From NCBI RefSeq assembly GCF_900172215.1, contig NZ_FWFP01000003.1, positions 1-64,000 on the forward strand: DNA of 64,000 nucleotides, given 5' to 3'. A program made the translations under genes and the position numbers. This document shows positions 18,377 to 26,612 of the stretch, piece after piece (within the stretch, counting starts at the first letter, position 1; each line of letters begins with the position of its first letter). The notes under the pieces were generated by a model. That model did not search any database. It was not told the DNA's origin and saw only the letters and a program-made list of their open reading frames with translations. This stretch comes from Ruegeria meonggei. Its GTDB lineage: Bacteria; Pseudomonadota; Alphaproteobacteria; Rhodobacterales; Rhodobacteraceae.

Positions 18377-18955
18377 TCAGCCGCCCCAGATGACTTTTAC
18401 GTAGTTTTGGGTTTCTTTGTACGGCGGCACTCCGCCATGCTTTTCGACCGCTTTTGGACCCGCATTGTAAGCGGCCAGCGCCAAACGCCAGGATTTGAAC
18501 TTGCGGTACTGCCAGGACAGATAACGCGCACCGCCTTCCAGGTTTTGTTGCGGGTCATGCGGATTTACCCCCAACAGCTGCGCTGTGCCGGGCATCAGCT
18601 GTGCCAGACCCAATGCACCCTTGTGCGATTTGGCGTGAGGGTTCCAACCGCTTTCCTGCTGTACCAAGCGCAGGAAAAGCTCTTCTGGAACACTGTGCTT
18701 GCGCGCCGCCTGACGCGCCAACGCCATATACTCACCCCGGTACTTGCCAGTATATCGTTTGCTGAATGTGGGTTGTGCTGCCTTGGGTTTCAGGCGATCG
18801 GAATCCCGGTATTGCGTCGCTGCGCGCGTATCCAATACTTTGGATTGTTTCAGAAAAATGTCCCGGCGACTTTTCGAAGACAACGAGTCAGCCGAAACTG
18901 GCACCGAAACCAGCGTCAAGCACAGAACAGAAAAACAACCAACCAAAAGACGCAT
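18377..18955 (-). CDS. Secreted lytic transglycosylase (SLT domain)
   Basis: A 192-residue exported murein-cleaving enzyme that would cut the MurNAc-GlcNAc bond with formation of 1,6-anhydro ends. The Sec signal peptide (1-22) ends SADS. The SLT domain spans about 75-190, with catalytic glutamate E101 in [10 protein letters not shown], followed by [13 protein letters not shown], the ARYLSW helix and [18 protein letters not shown], all hallmarks. It is short for the family and appears to be a catalytic domain only. A stand-alone gene flanked by the importer terminator and ssb, it may serve cell-wall turnover or insertion of an envelope machine; nothing nearby specifies which. Confidence 0.92.
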   Translation of the reverse strand: MRLLVGCFSVLCLTLVSVPVSADSLSSKSRRDIFLKQSKVLDTRAATQYRDSDRLKPKAAQPTFSKRYTGKYRGEYMALARQAARKHSVPEELFLRLVQQESGWNPHAKSHKGALGLAQLMPGTAQLLGVNPHDPQQNLEGGARYLSWQYRKFKSWRLALAAYNAGPKAVEKHGGVPPYKETQNYVKVIWGG

Positions 18956-19162
18956 TCAAGCCAATCCAGCTCGTTCAGGAATCTACGCGAGTATAGGTAT
19001 TCCAGTTAAAGATGAAAGCATGGTGAACAAATCCTTGGCGATTTCTTGGCCAGTGTTGCCGTCATCATCTATGTTTTCACCCTGACGCAGGCCGTATAGG
19101 GTCGCTTACAGAAACGGCGCCAGATTCGGGCGCATACAAACCAGTTAAGAACGGGGAAATAC

Positions 19163-19663
19163 ATGGCGGGTTCTGTCAACAAAGTCATTCTGGTCGGAAA
19201 TCTTGGCCGCGATCCCGAGGTCCGGTCGTTCCAGAACGGCGGTAAAGTTTGCAATCTGCGCATCGCTACTTCTGAGAATTGGAAAGACCGCAACACCGGT
19301 GAGCGTCGCGAACGGACGGAATGGCACTCGGTTGCGATCTTCTCAGAGCCATTGGCCCGCATTGCAGAGCAATACCTGCGAAAGGGCAGCAAAGTATACA
19401 TCGAAGGCCAGTTGGAGACCCGCAAATGGCAGGATCAGTCCGGTCAGGATCGCTATTCGACCGAGGTTGTGCTGCGCCCCTATCGTGGTGAGCTGACGCT
19501 GCTGGACAGCCGCAGCGAAGGTGGCGGCGGCGGTGGTGGCCAGTCCGGAGGATATGGCGGCGGTCAGGCCGGTGGCGGATACGGCGATCCTTATGGTGCC
19601 CCCTCCTCCAGCGCTCCTGCTCCAGCATCCGGCGGCATCGACGATGATGAGATCCCGTTCTAA
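19163..19663 (+). CDS. ssb: Single-stranded DNA-binding protein
   Basis: A 166-residue SSB. The OB-fold starts [18 protein letters not shown] and continues through [22 protein letters not shown] and [19 protein letters not shown] glycine-rich linker ([16 protein letters not shown]) leads to the acidic tip DDDEIPF that docks RecO, PriA, exonucleases and polymerase subunits. The 207-base upstream gap has no SOS box that I can find. The gene for a site-2 protease follows after 18 bases and may share the transcript. Confidence 0.97.
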   Translation: MAGSVNKVILVGNLGRDPEVRSFQNGGKVCNLRIATSENWKDRNTGERRERTEWHSVAIFSEPLARIAEQYLRKGSKVYIEGQLETRKWQDQSGQDRYSTEVVLRPYRGELTLLDSRSEGGGGGGGQSGGYGGGQAGGGYGDPYGAPSSSAPAPASGGIDDDEIPF

Positions 19664-19681
19664 ATCAGACGGAGATTAGAC

Positions 19682-20752
19682 ATGACATGGTCCTTCACAC
19701 TGGGCCGACTGTTGGGGTCGGAACTGAGGGTCCATGTTACCTTTTTTCTGTTGCTGGCCTGGGTGGGCTTTGCCGCCTATTCCAACGGTGGATTGCCAGC
19801 CGCAATCGAAAATTTGGTTTTCGTGCTGGCGCTGTTTGCCTGCGTTGTGGCGCATGAGTTCGGCCACGCCCTGATGGCCCGGCGCTATGGGATCAAAACC
19901 CCCGATATCACTCTGCTGCCTATCGGCGGGCTGGCGCGGTTGGAACGGATGCCGGAAAAGCCGATGCAAGAGGTGGCAGTTGCACTGGCAGGACCTGCCG
20001 TGAATATCGCGATCTGGATCGTTCTGGTTGCTTTGGGCGCCGGAATGCCGTTCGAAACGATAGCGCAAATCGACTCGACCGGGCCTGCTTTGTTAAACCG
20101 TCTGGCCTATGTGAACCTGTTGCTGGCCGCATTTAACATGATCCCCGCCTTTCCGATGGATGGAGGTCGCGTGTTCCGCGCACTGCTCTGTCTGAAAATG
20201 GACCGGGTGAAGGCCACCAAGGTCGCCGCCATTGGCGGCCAGATGGTTGCCGTAGCGTTTGGCTTTTGGGGGTTGAGCACAGGGAACCCGCTGCTGGTTT
20301 TGATCGCCGTTTTTGTCTTTGTCGCTGCCAATTCGGAAAGCCAGGATGTTGCGATGCGCTCGGTCGCGCGGCGGGTTCTGGCGCGTGATGCGATGATCAC
20401 CGAGTTCCACGCCCTGTCCCCCAGCGATACACTAGCCACCGCTGCGCAGGCCGTCATTCACACCACCCAGCACGAGTTTCCTGTGATGGGCGCAGATGGC
20501 CATCTGATGGGGTTTCTGACGCGTGAACGGCTTTTTGCCGCGTTGGCCGGAGACCATCCGCGGTCTGATCCTGCAACCTCGGTCATGGTGACGGATATCC
20601 CGCAGGTGCAACTGACCAGCGGGTTAGAGACTGTTTTGGACGGGCTACACAAAGGTGCCCCCGCCATCGCAGTCTGCTCGCAGGCCGGTAACATGGTTGG
20701 CTATATCACCCGGGAAAACATCGGTGAGCTGATGGTGATCCGCAGTCGGTGA
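19682..20752 (+). CDS. Site-2 protease family (M50) intramembrane metalloprotease with CBS domains
   Basis: A 356-residue polytopic membrane protein. Zinc ligands lie in HEFGH (residues 58-62) inside a TM helix, with the third ligand in the downstream AFPMDGGRVFRAL segment. VAVALAGPAVNIAIW is the usual conserved GxxxN-type stretch. After the TM core, two CBS domains (about 235-350) could sense adenine nucleotides and gate proteolysis. This domain order matches the SpoIVFB-like/Rv2625c-like group III S2P. The substrate is unknown; family members cut membrane-anchored regulators. GGAG precedes the ATG, 18 bases after ssb. Its stop abuts the aroB stop on the other strand with no gap. Confidence 0.9.
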   Translation: MTWSFTLGRLLGSELRVHVTFFLLLAWVGFAAYSNGGLPAAIENLVFVLALFACVVAHEFGHALMARRYGIKTPDITLLPIGGLARLERMPEKPMQEVAVALAGPAVNIAIWIVLVALGAGMPFETIAQIDSTGPALLNRLAYVNLLLAAFNMIPAFPMDGGRVFRALLCLKMDRVKATKVAAIGGQMVAVAFGFWGLSTGNPLLVLIAVFVFVAANSESQDVAMRSVARRVLARDAMITEFHALSPSDTLATAAQAVIHTTQHEFPVMGADGHLMGFLTRERLFAALAGDHPRSDPATSVMVTDIPQVQLTSGLETVLDGLHKGAPAIAVCSQAGNMVGYITRENIGELMVIRSR

Positions 20753-21865
20753 TCAGGCCGTCGCCAATGCGTCCTTTAGCACCGACAAAACCGCCTCACG
20801 CGGGACTTCCGAGGTGACAAACGCTTGCCCGATCCCTCGGGCCAGAATGAACCGCAACTGGCCGTCGATCACTTTTTTGTCCTGCGCCATCAGATCGACC
20901 AGAGCCCCAGCGCCGGGCAATTCACCTGGAATATCCCCCAGATCGGTCTTCATGCCCATATCGCGCAGATGCGCCCGCACACGGCTGGGGTCTTCCTGCG
21001 AACACAGGCCAAGCCGGGAGGACAGCTCGAACGCGAGCGCGCACCCGATGGCCACGCCTTCGCCATGCAACAGCCGGTCGGAATATCCGGTGGCGGCCTC
21101 AAGCGCGTGACAGAAGGTATGCCCAAGATTCAACAGCGCACGGTCGCCCTGTTCGGTTTCATCCCGCGCTACGATCTCGGCCTTCATCTGCACCGAACGT
21201 GTGACGGCCCGCACCCTTGCGGCCATGTCACCGCCCGCGACATCGGGACCGTTGACCTCTAGCCATTCGAAAAACGCAGCATCGCCCAGCAGGCCATATT
21301 TCACGACCTCGCCATACCCGGACAGGAAATCCCGCTGGGTCATGGTCGCCAATACCGATGTATCGGCCAGCACCAGCGACGGCTGATGAAAAGCACCGAT
21401 CAGGTTTTTGCCCTGCGGCGCGTTGATCCCGGTTTTACCACCAACCGAGCTGTCGACTTGTGCCAGCAGCGAGGTCGGGATCTGCACGAACCGCACCCCG
21501 CGCCGCAACACGGCGGCCGCAAAACCGGCCAGATCACCGATGACACCGCCGCCAAGGGCAATGACAACGTCGCGGCGTTCAACCTTTTCGGCCAAAAGCC
21601 ACTCGACGGCACGTTCGAAATGCGGCCAGCTTTTGGTTGCTTCACCGGCGGGCAAGGCCAGCGACGACATCTCGATTCCGGCCGTGGCCAATCCGTCGCG
21701 CAGCGCGCCCAAATGCAATGCAGCCACGTTCTCATCTGTCAGAACGGCGACCTTGGGGCGATGCAACAAAGGCGCGATCCTGGCTCCGGATTGGGCTAGC
21801 AATTCGGGGCCGATTTCCACGTCATATGAGCGTTCGCCCAACTCTACATGTACACTTTGGAGCAT
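20753..21865 (-). CDS. aroB: 3-dehydroquinate synthase
   Basis: A 370-residue NAD- and metal-dependent enzyme converting DAHP to 3-dehydroquinate, step 2 of the shikimate pathway. Recognisable features are VALGGGVIGDLAGFAAAVLRRG, QIPTSLLAQVDSSVGGKTG, GEVVKYGLL (metal-binding Glu), RALLNLGHTFCHALE and LLHGEGVAIG (metal His). It starts at the base following the aroK stop, so the pair is translated from one message (aroK-aroB), as in many proteobacteria. Confidence 0.97.
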   Translation of the reverse strand: MLQSVHVELGERSYDVEIGPELLAQSGARIAPLLHRPKVAVLTDENVAALHLGALRDGLATAGIEMSSLALPAGEATKSWPHFERAVEWLLAEKVERRDVVIALGGGVIGDLAGFAAAVLRRGVRFVQIPTSLLAQVDSSVGGKTGINAPQGKNLIGAFHQPSLVLADTSVLATMTQRDFLSGYGEVVKYGLLGDAAFFEWLEVNGPDVAGGDMAARVRAVTRSVQMKAEIVARDETEQGDRALLNLGHTFCHALEAATGYSDRLLHGEGVAIGCALAFELSSRLGLCSQEDPSRVRAHLRDMGMKTDLGDIPGELPGAGALVDLMAQDKKVIDGQLRFILARGIGQAFVTSEVPREAVLSVLKDALATA

Positions 21866-22453
21866 CTATTTTCGTTCCAAAACATCGGGGCGTGTCAGCA
21901 AAGCAGCCACCACCCGGTCCACCATAGTCTCGATCGCCGTTTCACCATCGGACTGAGCCGTCAGATCAGCCTGCGCATAGACCGGCACACGCGCCTCGTA
22001 CAAGGCGCGCAACGTCGCATATGGGTCCGACGTGCGCAGCAAGGGGCGCGTGTCCTTATGCTTAACCCGGTTCCACAGAACGTTTAGGTCGGCCCGCAAC
22101 CAGACAGAGACACCGCGTTCGGTGATCATCATCCGGTTGGCGTCGGCCAAAAAAGCGCCGCCGCCGGTCGAAAGGATGCCTTTTTCTTCGTCCAGTAGAC
22201 GGCCGATGACCTGACTTTCCTTGGTCCGGAAAAACGGCTCTCCGTCGCGTTCGAATATCTCGGGGATGGTCATATTGGCTGCTGATTCGATCTCGGCGTC
22301 GCTGTCGAGGAACGGAACGCCCAGTCTTGCGGCCAAACCCCGGCCCACTGCCGTCTTTCCTGCCCCCATCATACCTACAAGAACCACCGTTTTGTGCAGT
22401 TCAAAGCCTGTATCCGCGTCCGAGCTGTAGGTGTTATGCTTAATTTCGCTCAT
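21866..22453 (-). CDS. aroK: Shikimate kinase
   Basis: A 195-residue P-loop kinase phosphorylating shikimate at O3. Walker A is GMMGAGKT (27-34). The shikimate-binding DSD follows in PFLDSDAEIE, and FFRTKESQV and ILSTGGGAF match the family; the LID region includes KDTRPLL. About 20 extra N-terminal residues precede the usual start; no better internal start is visible. First gene of the aroK-aroB operon. Its start faces the small membrane-protein gene at 22533 across 79 bases. Confidence 0.96.
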   Translation of the reverse strand: MSEIKHNTYSSDADTGFELHKTVVLVGMMGAGKTAVGRGLAARLGVPFLDSDAEIESAANMTIPEIFERDGEPFFRTKESQVIGRLLDEEKGILSTGGGAFLADANRMMITERGVSVWLRADLNVLWNRVKHKDTRPLLRTSDPYATLRALYEARVPVYAQADLTAQSDGETAIETMVDRVVAALLTRPDVLERK

Positions 22454-22532
22454 TTCACCGTGAATGACGTGATCTTAGGAAAAATGCTAGCTATAACTAT
22501 GACAAAAGAGAAAATTGGGGCAGCGTTGAGCA

Positions 22533-22682
22533 ATGGGCCGTCTGATCAAATTCCTGATATATCTGATTTGCCTGTGTTTTATCGGGCTGGTGGCGTACGC
22601 CTATCTTGGGCCGTTCTTCGGGGCCGACTTTTCGGCACCGCAGGATGAGGTTCGAGAACCGGTAATACTGAATGTCGAATAA
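22533..22682 (+). CDS. Small single-pass membrane protein (49 residues)
   Basis: A short reading frame beginning ATGGGCCGTCTG and ending GTCGAATAA. It encodes a basic start (MGRLIKF), one strongly hydrophobic helix (FLIYLICLCFIGLVAYAYLG, residues 7-26) and an acidic tail (APQDEVREPVILNVE). That is a normal charge layout for an N-in single-pass protein. Its last 11 bases overlap the start of the secreted protein gene at 22672, suggesting translational coupling. No function is recognised. Support comes from the coherent hydrophobic/acidic pattern and the overlap; there is no strong Shine-Dalgarno (GAGC only). Confidence 0.65.
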   Translation: MGRLIKFLIYLICLCFIGLVAYAYLGPFFGADFSAPQDEVREPVILNVE

Positions 22683-24195
22683 GGTCGCAGTGTTCATGCT
22701 GTTTCTGGCCGGGTCGGCTCAGGCACAACAGGAACCACTCTCAGTCATCGACTGGTTAAACGATCCACCCGAGAACCTGCCGGGCACTGTCCTGCTGGAA
22801 CCGCCTGTAACACAGAGCGGCAATCAACCCGATATCGTCGTCACGCCGCTTGAGGCGCTGTCGCAGCCGCTGGGGCTGGTGTCGTCCTCGGTGACCGGGC
22901 TGCCCGTAGACATGTGGCAAGGCAGCGATCCTGACCGTTTGGCCAAGCTGATCGGACACGTCCCGGTTAAGTACAACCCGGCCATGCAGCGCCTTTTGTT
23001 TACCCTGCTGCTTTCCGAGGCACGTGCGCCAGCGGAACCAGGCGCGCAAGAGACGCTATTGTTGGCTCGCCTGGACCGATTGATGCAGTTGGGCGCAGCA
23101 GATCCGGTGCAGTCGCTGGTGCAACTGGCCGGCCCCACCGACAGCCGTGCGCGATTTCAGCGCTGGTTCGATGCGACATTGCTGACCGGGGACGAAGATC
23201 GCAGCTGCACCGCGTTGATCGCGCAACCTCACCTGTCGCAGGACTATGCGGCGCAAATCTTCTGCAAGGCCCGCCGGGGTGATTGGGCGTCAGCCGCCCT
23301 GACGCTTGAGGCCGCCCATGCGCTGCAGGTTCTACCGTCCGAAGATTTGGCGGTTCTGGATCGGTTCCTCAGCCCTGAATTATACGAAGATGCAGAATAC
23401 CTGCCGCAACCTGATCACCCCGACCCGTTAAGCTTCCGTCTGTTTGAGGCTATTGGCGAGCGTCTGCCCTCGACCCCTTTGCCGCGGGCTTTTGCCAATG
23501 CCGATTTGCGGGACGTAGCGGGCTGGAAGGCGCAGATCGAAGCAGCTGAACGATTGACACGAATTGGTGCGCTTACACCCAATCAGTTGCTGGGGCTTTA
23601 TTCTGAACGCGATCCCGCAGCATCCGGCGCAGTCTGGGATCGGGTCGCGGCGGTGCAACGGTTCGAAAGCGCACTGCAGACAGGCAAGCCCACTGCCATA
23701 GCCAAAACGCTGCCGATCGTGTGGGCGCAAATGCAAAAAGTCGGTTTGGAAGTTCCGTTTTCCGAATTGTTCGCGGGCCGATTATCGCAGGTAACGCTAA
23801 CGAATCCAGGCGCTGAAAGCCTGCGCTGGCGCGTTCTGTTGCTGTCCGAACTTTATGAAACCGCAGCCCTGTCTGCACCAGACCAGTCCGAGAAATCGCA
23901 GTTTCTGGCCGCATTGGCGCAGGGCGATCCAGGGCGCGCGCGCTCACCTTCGCCACTGGCTGATGCGGTGGCTCAAGGCTTTGCCTGGGCGGCTCCGGTG
24001 CCGTCGGATATCGACACGATGCTGGCCAACGGTCAGCTGGGTGAGGCCATTCTGGAAACCATGGAACTGTTCGCTCATGGTGCGCGCGGCAATCTTGTCG
24101 ATCTGACTGCTGCTATCGCAACATTACGCCGCGTGGGGCTTGAGGATACCGCCCGGCGCGCGGCGCTGAACCTGCTGATCCTGCAAGGCACCTGA
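22672..24195 (+). CDS. Secreted/periplasmic hypothetical protein
   Basis: A 507-residue protein with a clear signal peptide (VAVFMLFLAGSAQA, cleavage near residue 19). The rest is alanine/leucine-rich and predicted helical throughout, looking like a solenoid of helical hairpins, without metal or active-site motifs. Only two mature cysteines are evident (SCTALIA and IFCKARR), spaced to form one disulfide. I do not recognise a named family; it reads as a conserved Rhodobacteraceae protein. It overlaps the preceding small membrane-protein gene by 11 bases and is followed two bases later by xerD, so the three form one operon. A scaffold role is possible but unsupported. Confidence 0.75.
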   Translation: MSNKVAVFMLFLAGSAQAQQEPLSVIDWLNDPPENLPGTVLLEPPVTQSGNQPDIVVTPLEALSQPLGLVSSSVTGLPVDMWQGSDPDRLAKLIGHVPVKYNPAMQRLLFTLLLSEARAPAEPGAQETLLLARLDRLMQLGAADPVQSLVQLAGPTDSRARFQRWFDATLLTGDEDRSCTALIAQPHLSQDYAAQIFCKARRGDWASAALTLEAAHALQVLPSEDLAVLDRFLSPELYEDAEYLPQPDHPDPLSFRLFEAIGERLPSTPLPRAFANADLRDVAGWKAQIEAAERLTRIGALTPNQLLGLYSERDPAASGAVWDRVAAVQRFESALQTGKPTAIAKTLPIVWAQMQKVGLEVPFSELFAGRLSQVTLTNPGAESLRWRVLLLSELYETAALSAPDQSEKSQFLAALAQGDPGRARSPSPLADAVAQGFAWAAPVPSDIDTMLANGQLGEAILETMELFAHGARGNLVDLTAAIATLRRVGLEDTARRAALNLLILQGT

Positions 24196-24197
24196 CC

Positions 24198-25151
24198 ATG
24201 ACCGCCCCAGCCACTCAGGAGCTTTGGATCTCGACTTTTCTACAGGCGCAAGCAGCCGAACTGGGGGCCGCAACAAACACGCTGCTGGCGTATGGCCGCG
24301 ATCTGAAGGACTTCGCGGCCTGGCTCGACCATCGCAAGGTCGGATTTGCCGAGGCGGATCGGGATCAGATCGAAGCCTATCTGATCAATTGTGACGCACA
24401 GGGATTGGCAAAGTCCACCCGGGCACGGCGGCTTTCGGCCATCAAGCAGATTTTCCGTTTCGCCTTTGAAGAAGGATGGCGCGAGGCCAATCCTGCCATT
24501 CAGATCAAAGGTCCCGGTCGGCAGAAACGCCTGCCCAAAACGCTGGATGTGCCCGAAGTTGACCGGTTACTGCAAGCGGCCCGCGAAACCGGGCGCACGC
24601 CAACCGACCGTCTGCGCAACACGTGCCTGATGGAGGTTCTTTACGCCACCGGCATGCGGGTGACCGAACTGGTATCCCTGCCCGTATCTTCGGCGCGTGG
24701 CGATCCGCGAATGCTGCTGGTCCTGGGTAAAGGCGGCAAGGAACGAATGGTGCCGCTGTCCCCACCCGCACGGGATGCATTGGCGGTCTGGCTCCGCGTG
24801 CGGGATGAGGCCGAGGATCAACTGGTGGCCGATGGAGGGCAGCGATCCAAGTTCTTGTTTCCGTCCCGCGGCAAATCTGGCCACCTGACGCGGCACATGT
24901 TTTTTCTTCTGGTCAAGGAACTGGCCGTTCAAGGCGGCGTTGCGCCGGAAAAGGTCACGCCGCACACGCTGCGCCATGCTTTTGCGACACATCTGCTGGC
25001 CAATGGCGCCGATCTGCGGTCGATCCAGACCCTGCTGGGCCACGCCGACGTCGCAACGACCGAGATATACACCCATGTACTGGACGAACGCCTGTCAGAA
25101 CTGGTGTTGGAGCATCACCCGCTGGCGAAAGACCCCAGCAACAAGGGCTAA
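24198..25151 (+). CDS. xerD: Site-specific tyrosine recombinase XerD
   Basis: A 317-residue chromosomal tyrosine recombinase that with XerC resolves dimers at dif. The N-terminal SAM-like core-binding domain (about 8-95) includes LAYGRDLKDFAAWL. The catalytic domain carries Arg in YATGMRVTELVSLP, Lys in VLGKGGKERMVPL, HTLRHAFATHLLANGADLR (HxxR), LLGHADVATT and nucleophile Tyr in TEIYTHV. The chromosomal neighbourhood, XerD-like spacing and absence of attachment repeats argue against a phage integrase. Confidence 0.92.
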   Translation: MTAPATQELWISTFLQAQAAELGAATNTLLAYGRDLKDFAAWLDHRKVGFAEADRDQIEAYLINCDAQGLAKSTRARRLSAIKQIFRFAFEEGWREANPAIQIKGPGRQKRLPKTLDVPEVDRLLQAARETGRTPTDRLRNTCLMEVLYATGMRVTELVSLPVSSARGDPRMLLVLGKGGKERMVPLSPPARDALAVWLRVRDEAEDQLVADGGQRSKFLFPSRGKSGHLTRHMFFLLVKELAVQGGVAPEKVTPHTLRHAFATHLLANGADLRSIQTLLGHADVATTEIYTHVLDERLSELVLEHHPLAKDPSNKG

Positions 25152-25214
25152 CCCCTTGATCCGCCGGGACCGCGCCCCCATAACCAATGCAACACCACAA
25201 ACAATCAAGGACCG

Positions 25215-26522
25215 ATGGAACCCTCTTCTTCTCTGATCGACGGCGCATTCTGGTTTACCACTGGCGCTATTCTGCTTTTGCTTATCCTGTCGGGCTTTTT
25301 CTCGGGTTCTGAAACAGCATTGACCGCATCGTCACGCGGAAAGCTGCGGGCGCAGGCCGACAAAGGCTCGCGCGGGGCGCAAAAGGCGCTGGACATCACC
25401 GATGACAATGAACGCCTGATCGGCTCGGTCCTGCTGGGCAATAACCTGGTAAACATCCTTGCGGCATCGCTGGCGACGGCGATGTTCACGCGGCTGTTTG
25501 GCGAAAGCGGCGTGGCGCTGGCGACGTTGGTCATGACACTGCTGGTGCTGATCTTTGCCGAGGTGCTGCCCAAGACCTATGCCATCACCAATGCGGAAAA
25601 AGCGGCCGCGCTGGTGGCCCCCATCATCAGTGTAGTTGTGACGGTTTTCTCGCCTGTCGTGGCGGCCGTGCGCCTGTTGGTGCGCGGTGTCTTGCGTCTG
25701 TTCGGCGTGAAAATTGACCCAGACAGCAACATCCTGGCCGTGCGTGAGGAAATCGCCGGAGCGCTACAGTTGGGCCATTCCGAAGGCGTAGTCGAAAAAG
25801 AAGACCGCGATCGTATCCTCGGCGCACTGGATCTAGGCGATCGAACCGTGGAAGAGATCATGTTGCACCGCTCTAACATCCAAATGATCGACGCGGATGA
25901 CGCCCCGGAAGCCATCTTGCAGCAATGCCTTGAAAGCTCGCACACCCGCCTGCCTGTGTTTCGAGATGAACCCGAGAACATCGTCGGTGTGGTCCATGCC
26001 AAAGACCTGTTCCGCGCCATGTACGCCCATGCCGGGGCCAGCGAAAGCGAGACCAATCGGCTTAAGGAATTCGACGTCTCGAAGGTGGCGAACAATCCGT
26101 ATTTCGTGCCGGAAACCACCACGCTGGACGATCAGATGCGGGAATTCCTGCGGATGCACAGCCACTTTGCGCTGGTGGTCGACGAATACGGATCATTGCG
26201 CGGCCTGATTACGCTTGAGGATATCCTGGAAGAAATCGTCGGCGAAATCGCAGATGAGTTCGACATCGACGAGGATGTTCCCGTGACCAGGACTGAGGAT
26301 GGTCAGTTTCTGGTTGAGGGTGCCATGACGATCCGCGATGTGAACCGCGCGATGGATTGGTCCCTGCCCGATGACGAAGCCAACACCGTCGCAGGTCTGG
26401 TTATTCACGAGGCGCAGATGATCCCTATTTCCGGGCAGGTCTTCTCGTTCCACGGGTTCCGGTTTGAGGTCACGGCCCGCGAAGGCAACCGCATCACCGA
26501 GTTGAAAATCCGCCCCCTGTGA
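25215..26522 (+). CDS. CNNM/CorC-family membrane transporter with CBS pair (HlyC/CorC family)
   Basis: A 435-residue protein. A DUF21/CNNM membrane domain with four TM segments (about 10-165, including FFSGSETALTAS and GNNLVNILAASLATA) is followed by a CBS pair (about 200-330) and a C-terminal CorC_HlyC domain (about 345-433, including AMTIRDVNRAMDW and VAGLVIHEAQMIP). Family members export magnesium or other divalent ions, with MgATP bound in the CBS module. AAGGA lies immediately upstream of the ATG. The 63-base gap after xerD suggests a possible continuation of that operon. Confidence 0.9.
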   Translation: MEPSSSLIDGAFWFTTGAILLLLILSGFFSGSETALTASSRGKLRAQADKGSRGAQKALDITDDNERLIGSVLLGNNLVNILAASLATAMFTRLFGESGVALATLVMTLLVLIFAEVLPKTYAITNAEKAAALVAPIISVVVTVFSPVVAAVRLLVRGVLRLFGVKIDPDSNILAVREEIAGALQLGHSEGVVEKEDRDRILGALDLGDRTVEEIMLHRSNIQMIDADDAPEAILQQCLESSHTRLPVFRDEPENIVGVVHAKDLFRAMYAHAGASESETNRLKEFDVSKVANNPYFVPETTTLDDQMREFLRMHSHFALVVDEYGSLRGLITLEDILEEIVGEIADEFDIDEDVPVTRTEDGQFLVEGAMTIRDVNRAMDWSLPDDEANTVAGLVIHEAQMIPISGQVFSFHGFRFEVTAREGNRITELKIRPL

Positions 26523-26612
26523 CACCAGATCAGCGACAATCCATGTCGGAAACGGAACAGTAAACCCCAAACGGTACTTGCAGGCTTTGGCTAAATCCAA
26601 GGGAGGCAAGTC

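Noticed and set aside
24198..25151. Tyrosine recombinase as an integrase of a mobile island
   Set aside because: The sequence is XerD-like, lies in an operon with chromosomal genes, and no att repeats, tRNA junction or cargo genes are nearby.
25157..25181. A second TGATCC-N18-TAACCA ECF-like promoter before the CorC-type gene
   Set aside because: Only the -35 hexamer is exact; the -10 fits poorly and the gene has no known link to singlet-oxygen stress. Chance occurrence is likely in 64 kb.
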